Assembly: GCA_036503555.1 (NCBI GenBank)
Contig: DASXWQ010000098.1
Span: forward strand, 62,001 to 126,000
Direction of reading: 5' to 3'
Length of the DNA stretch: 64,000 nt
Origin: Actinocatenispora sp036503555
Lineage (GTDB): Bacteria > Actinomycetota > Actinomycetes > Mycobacteriales > Micromonosporaceae
Shown here: positions 35,337-44,266 of the stretch, piece after piece
Position numbering within the stretch: the stretch's first letter is position 1
Layout of the letters: each line of letters begins with the position of its first letter
Program-made: the position numbers and the translations under genes
Notes under the pieces: model-generated
What the model saw: only the letters and a program-made list of their open reading frames with translations
Told to the model about the DNA's origin: nothing
The model's database searches: none

Positions 35337-37576
35337 TCGGTCTGGTCCTCGTCTCGCACAGCGCGGCGCTCGCCGCCGGCCTGCGGGATCTCGTCACGCA
35401 GATGGCGCCGGGCGTACCGGTGGGGGTGGCGGGCGGTGACGTGGAGGGCGGCCTCGGCACCAGCCCGGACCTGGTCGCCGACGCGGTCGCCGCGGCGGAC
35501 ACCGGCGCCGGCGTCGCCATCCTGTACGACCTGGGCAGCGCCCGAATGTCGGCCGAGCTGGCCCTGGAGTTCCTCGATCCGGACGTCGCGCAGCGGGCCC
35601 GGATCGTGGACGCGTCGTTCGTGGAGGGCGCGCTGGACGCCGCGGTCGACGCGGCGGCCGGCGGCGACCTGGACCGGGTGGCGGCGGCCGCGGCGGACGC
35701 CCGCCCGGAGGCGACCGAACCGACGGAGCCTGCGGTACCGCCCGAGGCGGAGGCCAGCGAGCGGGTCGTCCTGGTCGACCCGGCCGGCCTGCACGCGCGC
35801 CCCGCCGCGGCCGTCGTACGTGCCCTGACCGGCCTGTCCGCGACCGTGCACCTGTCCGTACCCGCGTCGGGTGCGGAGCGCAGCGCGGCGGCGGCGAGCG
35901 TCAGCGGGCTGCTGCGGCTGGCCGCGCCGGCCGGTACCGAGGTGACGGTGCGCGCCGCCGGCCCGGACGCGGCGGCGGCGGTGGCGCGGGTGGTCGACGT
36001 GCTGGTGCGGGCGGAGGCGCCGGCGGCGGTGCCGGAGCAGCCGCCCCGGGCGGGTGCGGCGCTGGGTGCGGCGCCGGGCCGCCGGGTGGGACCGTTGAGC
36101 CGGCCCGGACTGGGCGCGGTGACCGTGCCCGACGAGACGTACGCGGGTGCCGTGGCGGAGCGGGCGCGGCTGGACGCGGCGCTGCGCCGTGCGCGCGAGG
36201 AGCTGTCGGGCGGCGGGATCGTCGCCGCGCACCGGGCGCTGCTGACGGATCCGGAGCTGACCGAGGCGGCGTACCGGTCGATCGACGACGGCACGCCGGC
36301 GGCCGGGGCGTGGTGGGACGCGGTCGAGTCGGCCCGTACCGCGCTCGCGGCGGTGCCGGATCCGCTGATCGCGTCGCGTGCGGTGGACGTGGCGGATGTC
36401 GGCCGGCGGGTGCTGGGCGCGCTGACCGGCCACCCCGTCGTGCCGGTGGTACCCGCGGGTGCGGTGCTACTCGCCGACGACCTGCCGCCGTCGCTGGTGC
36501 CGGAGCTGGCCGCGCGGGGCGCGGTCGGGTTCGTGCTGCGGGCGGGCGGCGCGCGGTCGCACGCGGCGGTGCTGGCCCGTGCCGCGGGCGTACCGATGGT
36601 GGTGGGGGCGGGTGCGGCGCTGGACGCCGTGCCGGACGGTACGCGGGTGCTGGTCGACGGCGGCACCGGTGAGCTGGTCGCCGACCCCGCCGAGGACGTT
36701 CCCGCGCCGACCCGGCCGGCGGAGCCGGTGGCGACCGGGCCGGTACGCCGGGCGGACGGCGGCGAGCTGCGTCTCGCGGCGAACGTCGGCTCGGTGGCCG
36801 ACGCTCGGGCCGCGGCGGACAACGGCGCGGGCGGTGTGGGCCTGCTGCGGACCGAGCTGCTGTTCGCCGGCCGCGCCGAGCTGCCGGACGAGGACGAGCA
36901 GGTGGCGTGGCTGACCGACATCCTCGCCGCGTGCCCGCCGGGGCCGGTCGTGGTCCGCACTGTCGACCTCGGCGGCGACAAGCCGGTGCCCGCGCTCGGC
37001 CTCGACCCGGTACGGCACGGCTTCCTCGGCGATCGCGGCCTGCGGCTCTGCCTGTCGCGCCCGGCCCTGTTCCGTACGCACCTGCGCGCGGTGCTGCGCG
37101 CCGCCGCGGTACGTCCGGTCGAGGTGATGGTCCCGTTCGTCACCGAGCCCGGTGAGCTGGCGGCGGCCCGCGACGCGCTGCGCGACGCGGCGGAGAGCCT
37201 GCGCGCCGACGGCGTGGCGTACGCGGAGCCGGCGGCGGTGGGGATGATGGTCGAGATCCCGACGGCGGCGCTGTCGGTGGCGCCGTTCCTGCCGTTGGTG
37301 GACTTCCTCAGCGTCGGCAGCAACGACCTCGCGCAGTACCTGAGCGCCAGCGACCGGACCCTGCCCGAGGTGGCCGGCACGTACCGGGCGGGGGAGCGGC
37401 TGGTGCCGGAGCTGGTACGCCGGCTGGTGGCGGCGGCCGGCCCGGCCGTGCCGGTGGCGGTGTGCGGTGACCTGGCCGGCGACCCCGAGTACGCCCGTGC
37501 CCTGGTCGACGCCGGTGTGGCCGAGCTGAGCATGGCCGCGCCCCTGCTCCCTGCCCTGCGCGCGAGCCTCGCCTGA
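35333..37576 (+). CDS. dhaM: DhaM fused to HPr and full-length PTS enzyme I
   Basis: A 747-residue phosphotransfer protein with three modules: an EIIA-like DhaM domain (H9), an HPr domain (H154 in GLHARPAA) and enzyme I (H410 in GGARSHAAVLAR). Unlike E. coli DhaM, which stops after the EI N-terminal domain, this one carries the C-terminal PEP-binding barrel with R506 (LLRTELLF), R542 (VRTVDLGGDK), the MVEIPTAAL segment and active-site C711 (VCGDLAGD). It should therefore autophosphorylate from PEP without a separate enzyme I. GTG 35333 overlaps dhaL. Confidence 0.9.
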   Translation: MIGLVLVSHSAALAAGLRDLVTQMAPGVPVGVAGGDVEGGLGTSPDLVADAVAAADTGAGVAILYDLGSARMSAELALEFLDPDVAQRARIVDASFVEGALDAAVDAAAGGDLDRVAAAAADARPEATEPTEPAVPPEAEASERVVLVDPAGLHARPAAAVVRALTGLSATVHLSVPASGAERSAAAASVSGLLRLAAPAGTEVTVRAAGPDAAAAVARVVDVLVRAEAPAAVPEQPPRAGAALGAAPGRRVGPLSRPGLGAVTVPDETYAGAVAERARLDAALRRAREELSGGGIVAAHRALLTDPELTEAAYRSIDDGTPAAGAWWDAVESARTALAAVPDPLIASRAVDVADVGRRVLGALTGHPVVPVVPAGAVLLADDLPPSLVPELAARGAVGFVLRAGGARSHAAVLARAAGVPMVVGAGAALDAVPDGTRVLVDGGTGELVADPAEDVPAPTRPAEPVATGPVRRADGGELRLAANVGSVADARAAADNGAGGVGLLRTELLFAGRAELPDEDEQVAWLTDILAACPPGPVVVRTVDLGGDKPVPALGLDPVRHGFLGDRGLRLCLSRPALFRTHLRAVLRAAAVRPVEVMVPFVTEPGELAAARDALRDAAESLRADGVAYAEPAAVGMMVEIPTAALSVAPFLPLVDFLSVGSNDLAQYLSASDRTLPEVAGTYRAGERLVPELVRRLVAAAGPAVPVAVCGDLAGDPEYARALVDAGVAELSMAAPLLPALRASLA

Positions 37577-37608
37577 GCCGGGGAGCGGGCCGTGTCGTAG
37601 GGCGCGGG

Positions 37609-37614
37609 TAGGGT
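37609..37614 (+). promoter_or_regulatory. -10 box TAGGGT, leaderless-type spacing
   Basis: TAGGGT ends exactly 7 nt before GTG 37622 of rarA, which has no ribosome-binding sequence. Confidence 0.5.
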
Positions 37615-37621
37615 CGCGGGC

Positions 37622-39058
37622 GTGGAACCGGCCAGCCTCTTCGACCTGGGTACGCCCGCGGAGCCGTCCGCGCTGACCGAGTCGGACGAGCACGCGCCGC
37701 TCGCGGTGCGGATGCGTCCGCGTGGCATCGACGAGTTGGTCGGGCAGGAGCACCTGCGGGCGCCGGGCGCGCCGCTGCGCCGGCTGGTCGAGGGCGACGC
37801 GCCGCTGTCGGTGATCCTGTGGGGCCCGCCGGGCAGCGGCAAGACGACGATCGCGCACCTGGTCGCCGCGTCGACGAACCGGCGGTTCGTGGCCCTGTCG
37901 GCCCTGTCGTCGGGGGTCAAGGAGGTCCGCGAGGTCATCGCCGCGGCCCGGGCGGACCGGCGCCGGTCGGGCGCGCCGACGGTGCTGTTCATCGACGAGG
38001 TGCACCGGTTCACGAAGACGCAGCAGGACTCGCTGCTCGCCGCCGTCGAGGACCGTACGGTCACGCTGCTCGCCGCGACGACGGAGAATCCGTACTTCTC
38101 GGTCGTGTCACCGTTGCTGTCCCGCTGCGTACTGCTGACGTTGGAGCAGCTGGGCCCGGAGACGGTGCGGGAGCTGGTGCGGCGGGCGGTGACCGACGAG
38201 CGGGGCCTGGCCGGTCGGGTCGAGCTGTCGGCCGAGGCGGAGGAGCACCTGGTCCGGCTGTCCGGCGGCGACGCGCGCAAGGCGTTGACGGCGTTGGAGG
38301 CGGCGGCCGGGTCGGCGCTGGCGACGGCGCCCGACGGGCCGGTGGTGGTGGACCTGGCCACGGCGGAGGCCGCGGTCGACACGGCCGCGGTGCGCTACGA
38401 CCGGGCCGGCGACGGCCACTACGACATCTCCAGCGCCCTGATCAAGAGCCTGCGCGGGTCGGACGTGGACGCCGCGCTGCACTGGTACGCGCGGATGATC
38501 GTGGCGGGGGAGGACCCGCGGTTCATCGCCCGGCGGCTGGTCATCTTCGCCAGCGAGGACGTCGGCATGGCCGACCCGACGGCGCTGACCGTGGCGGTCG
38601 CCGCGGCCGAGGCGCTGGACCGGGTGGGCCTGCCGGAGGCGCGGCTCAACCTGGGCCAGGCCGTCGTACACCTGGCGACCGCGCCGAAGTCGAACTCGGT
38701 GACCACGGCGGTGTCCGCCGCGATCGAGGACGTGCGCGCGGGTCGTACCGGGCTGGTGCCGCGGGCGTTGCGGGACGCGCACTACTCGGGTGCCCGGGGT
38801 CTCGGCCACGGCACCGGATACCGCTACCCGCACGACGATCCGCGCGGCGTCGTCACCCAGCAGTACGCGCCGGACGAGACGCTCGGCCGCGACTACTACG
38901 AGCCGAAACGGCTCGGCGCGGAGCGGGCGGTGGCCGAGCGGCTGGACCGGATCCGCGCCATCGTCCGGGGCACCGCCCGACCCGCCCCGTCCGGTACGGG
39001 CGATAACGACTCGCCGGACCCGGATGCCGGTCCCGATACTGGCGGGGACGGGCGGTAG
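37622..39058 (+). CDS. rarA: Replication-associated AAA+ ATPase RarA (MgsA)
   Basis: A 478-residue clamp-loader-like ATPase that acts at stalled replication forks. Walker A is GPPGSGKTT (68-76), Walker B is VLFIDEVHRF, and sensor I is AATTENPYF. The C-terminal oligomerisation region contains AGEDPRFIARRLVIFASEDVG (split here by its helices), and the Pro-rich tail from about 450 is variable. GTG 37622 fits the leaderless promoter. It precedes alaS, as in mycobacteria. Confidence 0.93.
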   Translation: MEPASLFDLGTPAEPSALTESDEHAPLAVRMRPRGIDELVGQEHLRAPGAPLRRLVEGDAPLSVILWGPPGSGKTTIAHLVAASTNRRFVALSALSSGVKEVREVIAAARADRRRSGAPTVLFIDEVHRFTKTQQDSLLAAVEDRTVTLLAATTENPYFSVVSPLLSRCVLLTLEQLGPETVRELVRRAVTDERGLAGRVELSAEAEEHLVRLSGGDARKALTALEAAAGSALATAPDGPVVVDLATAEAAVDTAAVRYDRAGDGHYDISSALIKSLRGSDVDAALHWYARMIVAGEDPRFIARRLVIFASEDVGMADPTALTVAVAAAEALDRVGLPEARLNLGQAVVHLATAPKSNSVTTAVSAAIEDVRAGRTGLVPRALRDAHYSGARGLGHGTGYRYPHDDPRGVVTQQYAPDETLGRDYYEPKRLGAERAVAERLDRIRAIVRGTARPAPSGTGDNDSPDPDAGPDTGGDGR

Positions 39059-39146
39059 GGTTCAGTCCAGGTCACGGGTGGCCCGGCCGGCGCACGGCGG
39101 GCCGAGGTCCGCCACGCGGTGGGCCCACGTGTTCGAGGGGGACAGG

Positions 39147-39647
39147 GTGTCCGGGACGGAGATCGCGGCGCTGATCGCGGCACTGGCGTTTCTGCTGCTG
39201 GTGGGCGTGCTGATGGTGCCCATCCTGAAGCTGCGGCACACCGTGGACGCGGCGACCCGGGCGCTGACCGAGGTCGCGGACCGGACCGGCCCGCTGCTCA
39301 CCGACGCGAACCGCACCCTCGACGGCATGAACACCGCCATCGAGCAGTTGAACACCTCGCTCGACGGGGTGAACACGCAGCTGGAGCGCGTCGACACGAT
39401 CACCGGCCACGCCCAGCAGGTCTCCGGGAACGTGGCGCACCTGTCGACGATCGTCACCGGCGTGACCGCGAACCCGCTCGTCAAGGCCGCCGCCTTCGGA
39501 TACGGCGTGCGCCGCACCGTCAACACGCGCCGCGGCACGGAGCCCACGACGTCGCGGAAGAAGGTCGTGCGGCGGGTACGCCGCGGCCTGTTCCGGCGGG
39601 CGACGGCGCACCAGGCGACCGCGGGTACGGGGGAGGGGACCGTCTGA
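39147..39647 (+). CDS. DUF948-type membrane-anchored protein
   Basis: A 166-residue protein with one N-terminal transmembrane helix (IAALIAALAFLLLVGVLMVP), then a long heptad-like helix (about 30-115) rich in Thr, Leu and Asp, and a basic C-terminal tail. This layout fits DUF948 proteins, of unknown function. GTG 39147 is set by GAGGGG at 39135-39140. A TAGGGT box overlaps the rarA stop (39056-39061). It overlaps the next small gene by 1 nt. Confidence 0.85.
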   Translation: MSGTEIAALIAALAFLLLVGVLMVPILKLRHTVDAATRALTEVADRTGPLLTDANRTLDGMNTAIEQLNTSLDGVNTQLERVDTITGHAQQVSGNVAHLSTIVTGVTANPLVKAAAFGYGVRRTVNTRRGTEPTTSRKKVVRRVRRGLFRRATAHQATAGTGEGTV

Positions 39648-39925
39648 TGCGTCGGCTGTTCTGGCTCGGTGTGGGCGTTGCCGTCGGCGTCGTGGCGGCA
39701 CGCAAGCTTTCGCAGACCGCCCAGGCGTTCACGCCGCAGGGTGTTGCCGCGTCGCTGCAGTCGTCGGCGCGGGGCGCCGCGGCCGGCGCGCTGGACGAGG
39801 TGCGCTCGTTCGTGTCGGACGTGCGAGCTTCCATGGCCGAGCGTGAAGGACAGATCCACGAGGCGGTCGCGGCCAACCTGGATCTGGGCGCTCGGCCACG
39901 GGCCCTCGACCCGCGCGACCGGTAA
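39647..39925 (+). CDS. Small conserved membrane-associated protein (DUF6167-like)
   Basis: A 92-residue protein with one N-terminal hydrophobic helix (LFWLGVGVAVGVVAARKL) and an Ala/Ser-rich amphipathic region followed by a basic end. It resembles DUF6167 proteins found between the DUF948 gene and alaS in actinomycetes; function unknown. ATG 39647 shares one base with the previous stop (TGATG), and GGGGAGGGG lies just upstream. It may work with the DUF948 protein at the membrane. Confidence 0.8.
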   Translation: MRRLFWLGVGVAVGVVAARKLSQTAQAFTPQGVAASLQSSARGAAAGALDEVRSFVSDVRASMAEREGQIHEAVAANLDLGARPRALDPRDR

Positions 39926-39946
39926 GGAAAGCGAGACACCTCCACG

Positions 39947-42628
39947 ATGCGTACCGCGGAGATCAAGCGTCGGTTCCTGGCGCATTTCGAAAACAACGGC
40001 CACACGGTGGTGCCGAGCGCGCCGCTGCCGTTCGACGATCCGAACCTGCTGTTCGTGAACGCCGGCATGGTGCAGTTCAAGCCGTACCTGCTGGGGCAGG
40101 TGACGCCGCCGTTCCCGCGCGCCACCAGCGTGCAGAAGTGCGTGCGTACCCCGGACATCGACGAGGTCGGCAAGACCTCGCGGCACGGCACGTTCTTCCA
40201 GATGAACGGCAACTTCTCGTTCGGCGACTACTTCAAGGAAGGCGCCATCACGCTGGCCTGGGAGCTGGCGACGAAGTCGGTCGAGGACGGCGGCTTCGGG
40301 ATGGATCCGGAGAAGCTGTGGCCGACGGTCTATCTGGACGACGACGAGGCGTACGACATCTGGCACCGGATCGTCGGCGTGCCGGCGGAGCGGATCCAGC
40401 GTCGCGGCAAGGCCGACAACTTCTGGTCGATGGGTGTGCCGGGGCCGTGCGGCCCGTGTTCGGAGATCTTCGTGGACCGCGGCCCGGAGTACGGCGCCGA
40501 CGGCGGCCCGGAGGTCGACGAGGACCGGTACATGGAGTTCTGGAACCTCGTGTTCATGCAGAACCTGCGGGGTCCGGGCACCGGCAAGGAGAACTTCGAG
40601 ATCGTCGGTGACCTGCCGGCGAAGAGCATCGACACCGGCATGGGGCTGGAGCGCGTCGCGGCGTACCTGCAGGGTGTCGACAACCTGTACGAGATCGACG
40701 AGGTCTGGCCGATCCTGGACCGGGCCAGCGAACTGACCGGCAAGCGGTACGGGGCGTCGACCAGCCACGTCGCGTCTCAGTCGCATCCGGACGACGTGCG
40801 GCTGCGGGTCGTCGCCGACCACGTACGCACCGGGCTGATGCTGATCGGTGACGGTGTCACCCCGTCGAACGAGGGCCGCGGCTACGTGCTGCGCCGGATC
40901 CTGCGCCGCGCGGTGCGGGCGGTGCGGCTGCTCGGCTACGACAAGCCGGCGATGCCGGAGCTGCTGCCGGTCGCGCGTGACTGCATGTCTCCGTCGTACC
41001 CGGAGCTGGCGACCGACTACGAGCGGATCAGCCAGTACGCGTACGGCGAGGAGGAGGCGTTCCTCGCGACGCTGAAGGCGGGCACCACGATCCTGGACGT
41101 GGCGGTCGACGAGACGAAGAAGTCGGGCGGCGCCACGCTGTCCGGGGCGAAGGCGTTCCAGCTGCACGACACGTACGGGTTCCCGATCGACCTGACCCTG
41201 GAGATCGCGGCCGAGCAGGGCCTGTCGGTCGACGAGGACGGGTTCCGCCGGCTCATGTCCGAGCAGCGCACCCGGGCGAAGGCCGACGCGCAGGCGCGGA
41301 AGACGGGCCACGCGGACACCTCGGCGTACCGGTCGGTGCTGGACTCCGGTGGCGCGGTCGAGTTCACCGGGTACGCGGAGGTGTCCCGGGAGGCGCGGGT
41401 ACGGGCGCTGCTGTCCGGCGGCAGTCCGCTGACCGGCGCCGGTGAGGGTGACGAGGTCGAGCTGGTCCTCGACGCGACCCCGTTCTACGCCGAGGGCGGC
41501 GGCCAGCAGCCGGACACCGGCCGGATCCAGGTCGGCGGCGGCGAGGTCGAGGTGTACGACGTGCAGCAGCCGGTGCCCGGCCTGATCGTGCACCGGGCGA
41601 GGGTGCTGCGCGGCGAGGTGCGTGCCGGTGAGACGGGCTTCGCGGAGATCGACATCCGGCGGCGCCGGGCGATCTCCCGGTCGCACACCGCGACGCACCT
41701 GGTTCACCAGACGATCCGGAACTTCCTGGGCGAGTCGGCGACGCAGGCAGGTTCGCTGAACGCGCCGGGTCGGCTGCGGTTCGACTTCAACATCCCGGGC
41801 GCGGTCCCGGCCAGCGTGCTCGCCGACGTCGAGCAGCAGGTCAACGAGGTGTTGATGGCCGACATGGAGGTGCACGCGTTCGTCACGTCGATGGCGGAGG
41901 CGCGCAAGCTCGGCGCGATGGCGCTGTTCGGCGAGAAGTACGGCGACGAGGTCCGGGTCGTCGAGGTCGGCGACTACGCCCGCGAGCTGTGCGGCGGTAC
42001 GCACGCGGCCCGCTCCGGCCAGCTCGGCGTGGTGAAGATCCTGCACGAGGCGTCCGTCGGCGCCGGCGTACGCCGGGTCGAGGCGCTGGTCGGCATCGAC
42101 GCGTTCCAGTTCCTGGCGCGCGAGCACCTGATGGTGTCGCGGCTGGCGGAGACGTTCCGGTCGAAGCCGGAGGAGGTCGGCGACCGGGTCGAGCAGACCA
42201 TCGCGCAGCTCCGCGACGCGGAGAAGGAGCTGGAGAAGCTTCGCGCGCAGATGGTCCTGGCCAACGCGGGCGGCCTGGCCGCGGCGGCGAAGGACGTCCG
42301 GGGCGTGGCCCTGGTGACGACCGAGGCGCCGGCGTCCGCCAGCACCAACGACGTACGCACGCTGGTGCAGGAGATCCGCGGCCGGTTGTCCGCGGGCCGC
42401 GCCGGTGTGGTCGCGGTGGCGGCCCGGGCCAACGGCAAGGCGTCGCTGGTCGTCGCGGTCAACGCCGAGGCGCGCAAGCAGGGCCTGTCGGCGAAGGACC
42501 TGGTGAAGGCGGCGCTGTCCGGCCGGGGCGGCGGCAACGACGACCTGGCGCAGGGCGGCGGCGTGGCCGAGGACCAGGCGCCGGTGCTGCTGTCCGCGGT
42601 CGAGGACCTGGTGGCCAAGACCGCGTGA
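39947..42628 (+). CDS. alaS: Alanyl-tRNA synthetase
   Basis: An 893-residue enzyme with the class II catalytic core (SRHGTFFQMNGNFSFGDYFK near residue 80), a tRNA-recognition region, and an editing domain whose zinc ligands are H580, H584 (HTATH), C682 and H686 (CGGTH). The C-Ala domain ends the protein. ATG 39947 is 21 bp after the preceding gene. It overlaps ruvX by 4 nt. Confidence 0.96.
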   Translation: MRTAEIKRRFLAHFENNGHTVVPSAPLPFDDPNLLFVNAGMVQFKPYLLGQVTPPFPRATSVQKCVRTPDIDEVGKTSRHGTFFQMNGNFSFGDYFKEGAITLAWELATKSVEDGGFGMDPEKLWPTVYLDDDEAYDIWHRIVGVPAERIQRRGKADNFWSMGVPGPCGPCSEIFVDRGPEYGADGGPEVDEDRYMEFWNLVFMQNLRGPGTGKENFEIVGDLPAKSIDTGMGLERVAAYLQGVDNLYEIDEVWPILDRASELTGKRYGASTSHVASQSHPDDVRLRVVADHVRTGLMLIGDGVTPSNEGRGYVLRRILRRAVRAVRLLGYDKPAMPELLPVARDCMSPSYPELATDYERISQYAYGEEEAFLATLKAGTTILDVAVDETKKSGGATLSGAKAFQLHDTYGFPIDLTLEIAAEQGLSVDEDGFRRLMSEQRTRAKADAQARKTGHADTSAYRSVLDSGGAVEFTGYAEVSREARVRALLSGGSPLTGAGEGDEVELVLDATPFYAEGGGQQPDTGRIQVGGGEVEVYDVQQPVPGLIVHRARVLRGEVRAGETGFAEIDIRRRRAISRSHTATHLVHQTIRNFLGESATQAGSLNAPGRLRFDFNIPGAVPASVLADVEQQVNEVLMADMEVHAFVTSMAEARKLGAMALFGEKYGDEVRVVEVGDYARELCGGTHAARSGQLGVVKILHEASVGAGVRRVEALVGIDAFQFLAREHLMVSRLAETFRSKPEEVGDRVEQTIAQLRDAEKELEKLRAQMVLANAGGLAAAAKDVRGVALVTTEAPASASTNDVRTLVQEIRGRLSAGRAGVVAVAARANGKASLVVAVNAEARKQGLSAKDLVKAALSGRGGGNDDLAQGGGVAEDQAPVLLSAVEDLVAKTA

Positions 42629-43107
42629 GCGCACCGGAGCAGCCCGGTTTCCGCCGAGGCGTACGCCTCGGGGTGGATGTCGGTACCGTCCGGATCGGGG
42701 TGTCCTGCTGCGATCCGGACGGTCTACTCGCCTCGCCGGTGACGACCGTCCCACGTGACCGGTCGAATCGGGGCGACACGCCGGAGGCGTCAGACCTCAC
42801 GGCCCTTGCCCAACTCGTCGCGGAGTACGACCCTGTGGAGGTGGTTGTCGGACTCCCGATCACGCTCGGTGGCCAGGAAAGTCACGCCGCGCGTGACGTC
42901 CGGGCGTACGCGGCGCGGCTCGGTGACCGGATCGCCCCGGTCCCGATCGTCTTCTCCGACGAGAGGATGTCGACCGCGGTGGCAACCCGTAGGCTGTCCG
43001 ATCGTGGTGTCCGCGGCAAGCGGCGCCGGGCGGTGGTCGACCAGGCCGCCGCGGTGGAGATCCTGCAGTCGTGGCTCGACACGCACCGGAGGCGGACGGA
43101 TGCTTGA
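42625..43107 (+). CDS. ruvX: Putative pre-16S rRNA nuclease YqgF/RuvX
   Basis: A 160-residue RNase H-fold protein. GVDVGTVRIGVSCCDPDG carries the first catalytic Asp, VVGLPITLGG the middle motif, and VDQAAAVEILQSWL the C-terminal acidic residue. In E. coli YqgF matures the 16S rRNA 5' end; a role in junction resolution was proposed earlier. GTG 42625 overlaps the alaS stop. Order alaS-yqgF-mltG-aroE is conserved in actinobacteria. Confidence 0.92.
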   Translation: MSAPEQPGFRRGVRLGVDVGTVRIGVSCCDPDGLLASPVTTVPRDRSNRGDTPEASDLTALAQLVAEYDPVEVVVGLPITLGGQESHAARDVRAYAARLGDRIAPVPIVFSDERMSTAVATRRLSDRGVRGKRRRAVVDQAAAVEILQSWLDTHRRRTDA

Positions 43108-44266
43108 TGGCCTGGACCTCGCGTACGAGGAGTCAGACGCCCGCCCCGGCCGTCACCGGCGCCGCAAGAAGCGTCGCGGCCGCACGGTCTTCGCGCTGGC
43201 GATGGTGCTCGTGCTGTTCGCGTGTCTGGGCGGTGGCGCGGTCTTCGGCTGGACCAAGATCCGCGGGTTCTTCGTCGCCCCCGACTACTCCGGCCAGGGC
43301 AGCGGCACGGCGCAGGTGCAGGTGCACACCGGCGACAGCGCCGCGGACATCGGCAACACGCTGTACGGCAAGGGCGTGGTGAAGAGCGCGAAGGCGTTCG
43401 TCGACGCGGCGGGCGACAACCCGCACGGCACGGAGATCCAGCCCGGCTACTACAGCCTGCACAAGCAGATGAAGGCGTCACTGGCCGTCACCGCGCTGTT
43501 GGACCTGAAGAACCGGATCTCCACGAAGGTCACCCTCCCCGAGGGCCTGACGGTGAACGCGACGTTGAAGCGCCTGTCGACGGCGATGAAGCTGCCGCTG
43601 TCGGACTTCCAGCAGGCCGCGAAGGATCCCAAGGCACTCGGCATCGGCGACAACTGGTTCGTCCGCAACGACAAGAAGAAGGCGGCGAAGACCGTCGAGG
43701 GCTTCCTCTACCCGGACACGTACATGTTCGACCCGGGGACGACGGCGAAGGAGGCGCTGCAGGAGATGGTGCAGCACTTCATGAAGGCCGCCGCGGACAG
43801 CGGGCTGGACAAGGGCGCCAACGGCATGAGCCCGTACGAGCTGCTCATCTCCGCGTCGATGGTGCAGGCCGAGGCCGGCATCGAGAGCGACATGCCGAAG
43901 GTGGCCCGGGTCATCTACAACCGGCTCGGCGCCGACGAGTTCCCGTGGCTGAAGAAGCTGCACTTCGACTCGACGACGAACTACTGGCTGGACCTGAAGG
44001 GCAAGGGTGCCAAGGTGTCCAGCCAACTGACGCAGTCGGAGCTGAACGACCCGGACAACCCCTACAGCACCACCGTGTACGAGGGGCTGCCGCCGGGGCC
44101 GATCGACAGTCCGAGCCTGGCCGCCATGAACGGCACGGTGAAGCCGGCGAGCGGCAACTGGTTCTACTTCGTCGTCATCGACAAGAGCGGCAAGTCGGCG
44201 TTCACGAACTCCAGTGACCAGCACGAACGGAACATCGAGGAAGCCAAGCGGAACGGTGTCGGCTGA
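43100..44266 (+). CDS. mltG: Endolytic murein transglycosylase MltG
   Basis: A 388-residue membrane enzyme that cuts nascent peptidoglycan strands. A basic cytoplasmic segment (RRRKKRRGR) precedes one transmembrane helix (about 29-52), then a LysM-like region and the YceG catalytic domain, with likely catalytic E258 in ASMVQAEAG. Later conserved parts include YSTTVYEGLPPGPI. ATG 43100 overlaps ruvX by 8 nt and follows GGAGGCGG. Confidence 0.93.
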   Translation: MLDGLDLAYEESDARPGRHRRRKKRRGRTVFALAMVLVLFACLGGGAVFGWTKIRGFFVAPDYSGQGSGTAQVQVHTGDSAADIGNTLYGKGVVKSAKAFVDAAGDNPHGTEIQPGYYSLHKQMKASLAVTALLDLKNRISTKVTLPEGLTVNATLKRLSTAMKLPLSDFQQAAKDPKALGIGDNWFVRNDKKKAAKTVEGFLYPDTYMFDPGTTAKEALQEMVQHFMKAAADSGLDKGANGMSPYELLISASMVQAEAGIESDMPKVARVIYNRLGADEFPWLKKLHFDSTTNYWLDLKGKGAKVSSQLTQSELNDPDNPYSTTVYEGLPPGPIDSPSLAAMNGTVKPASGNWFYFVVIDKSGKSAFTNSSDQHERNIEEAKRNGVG

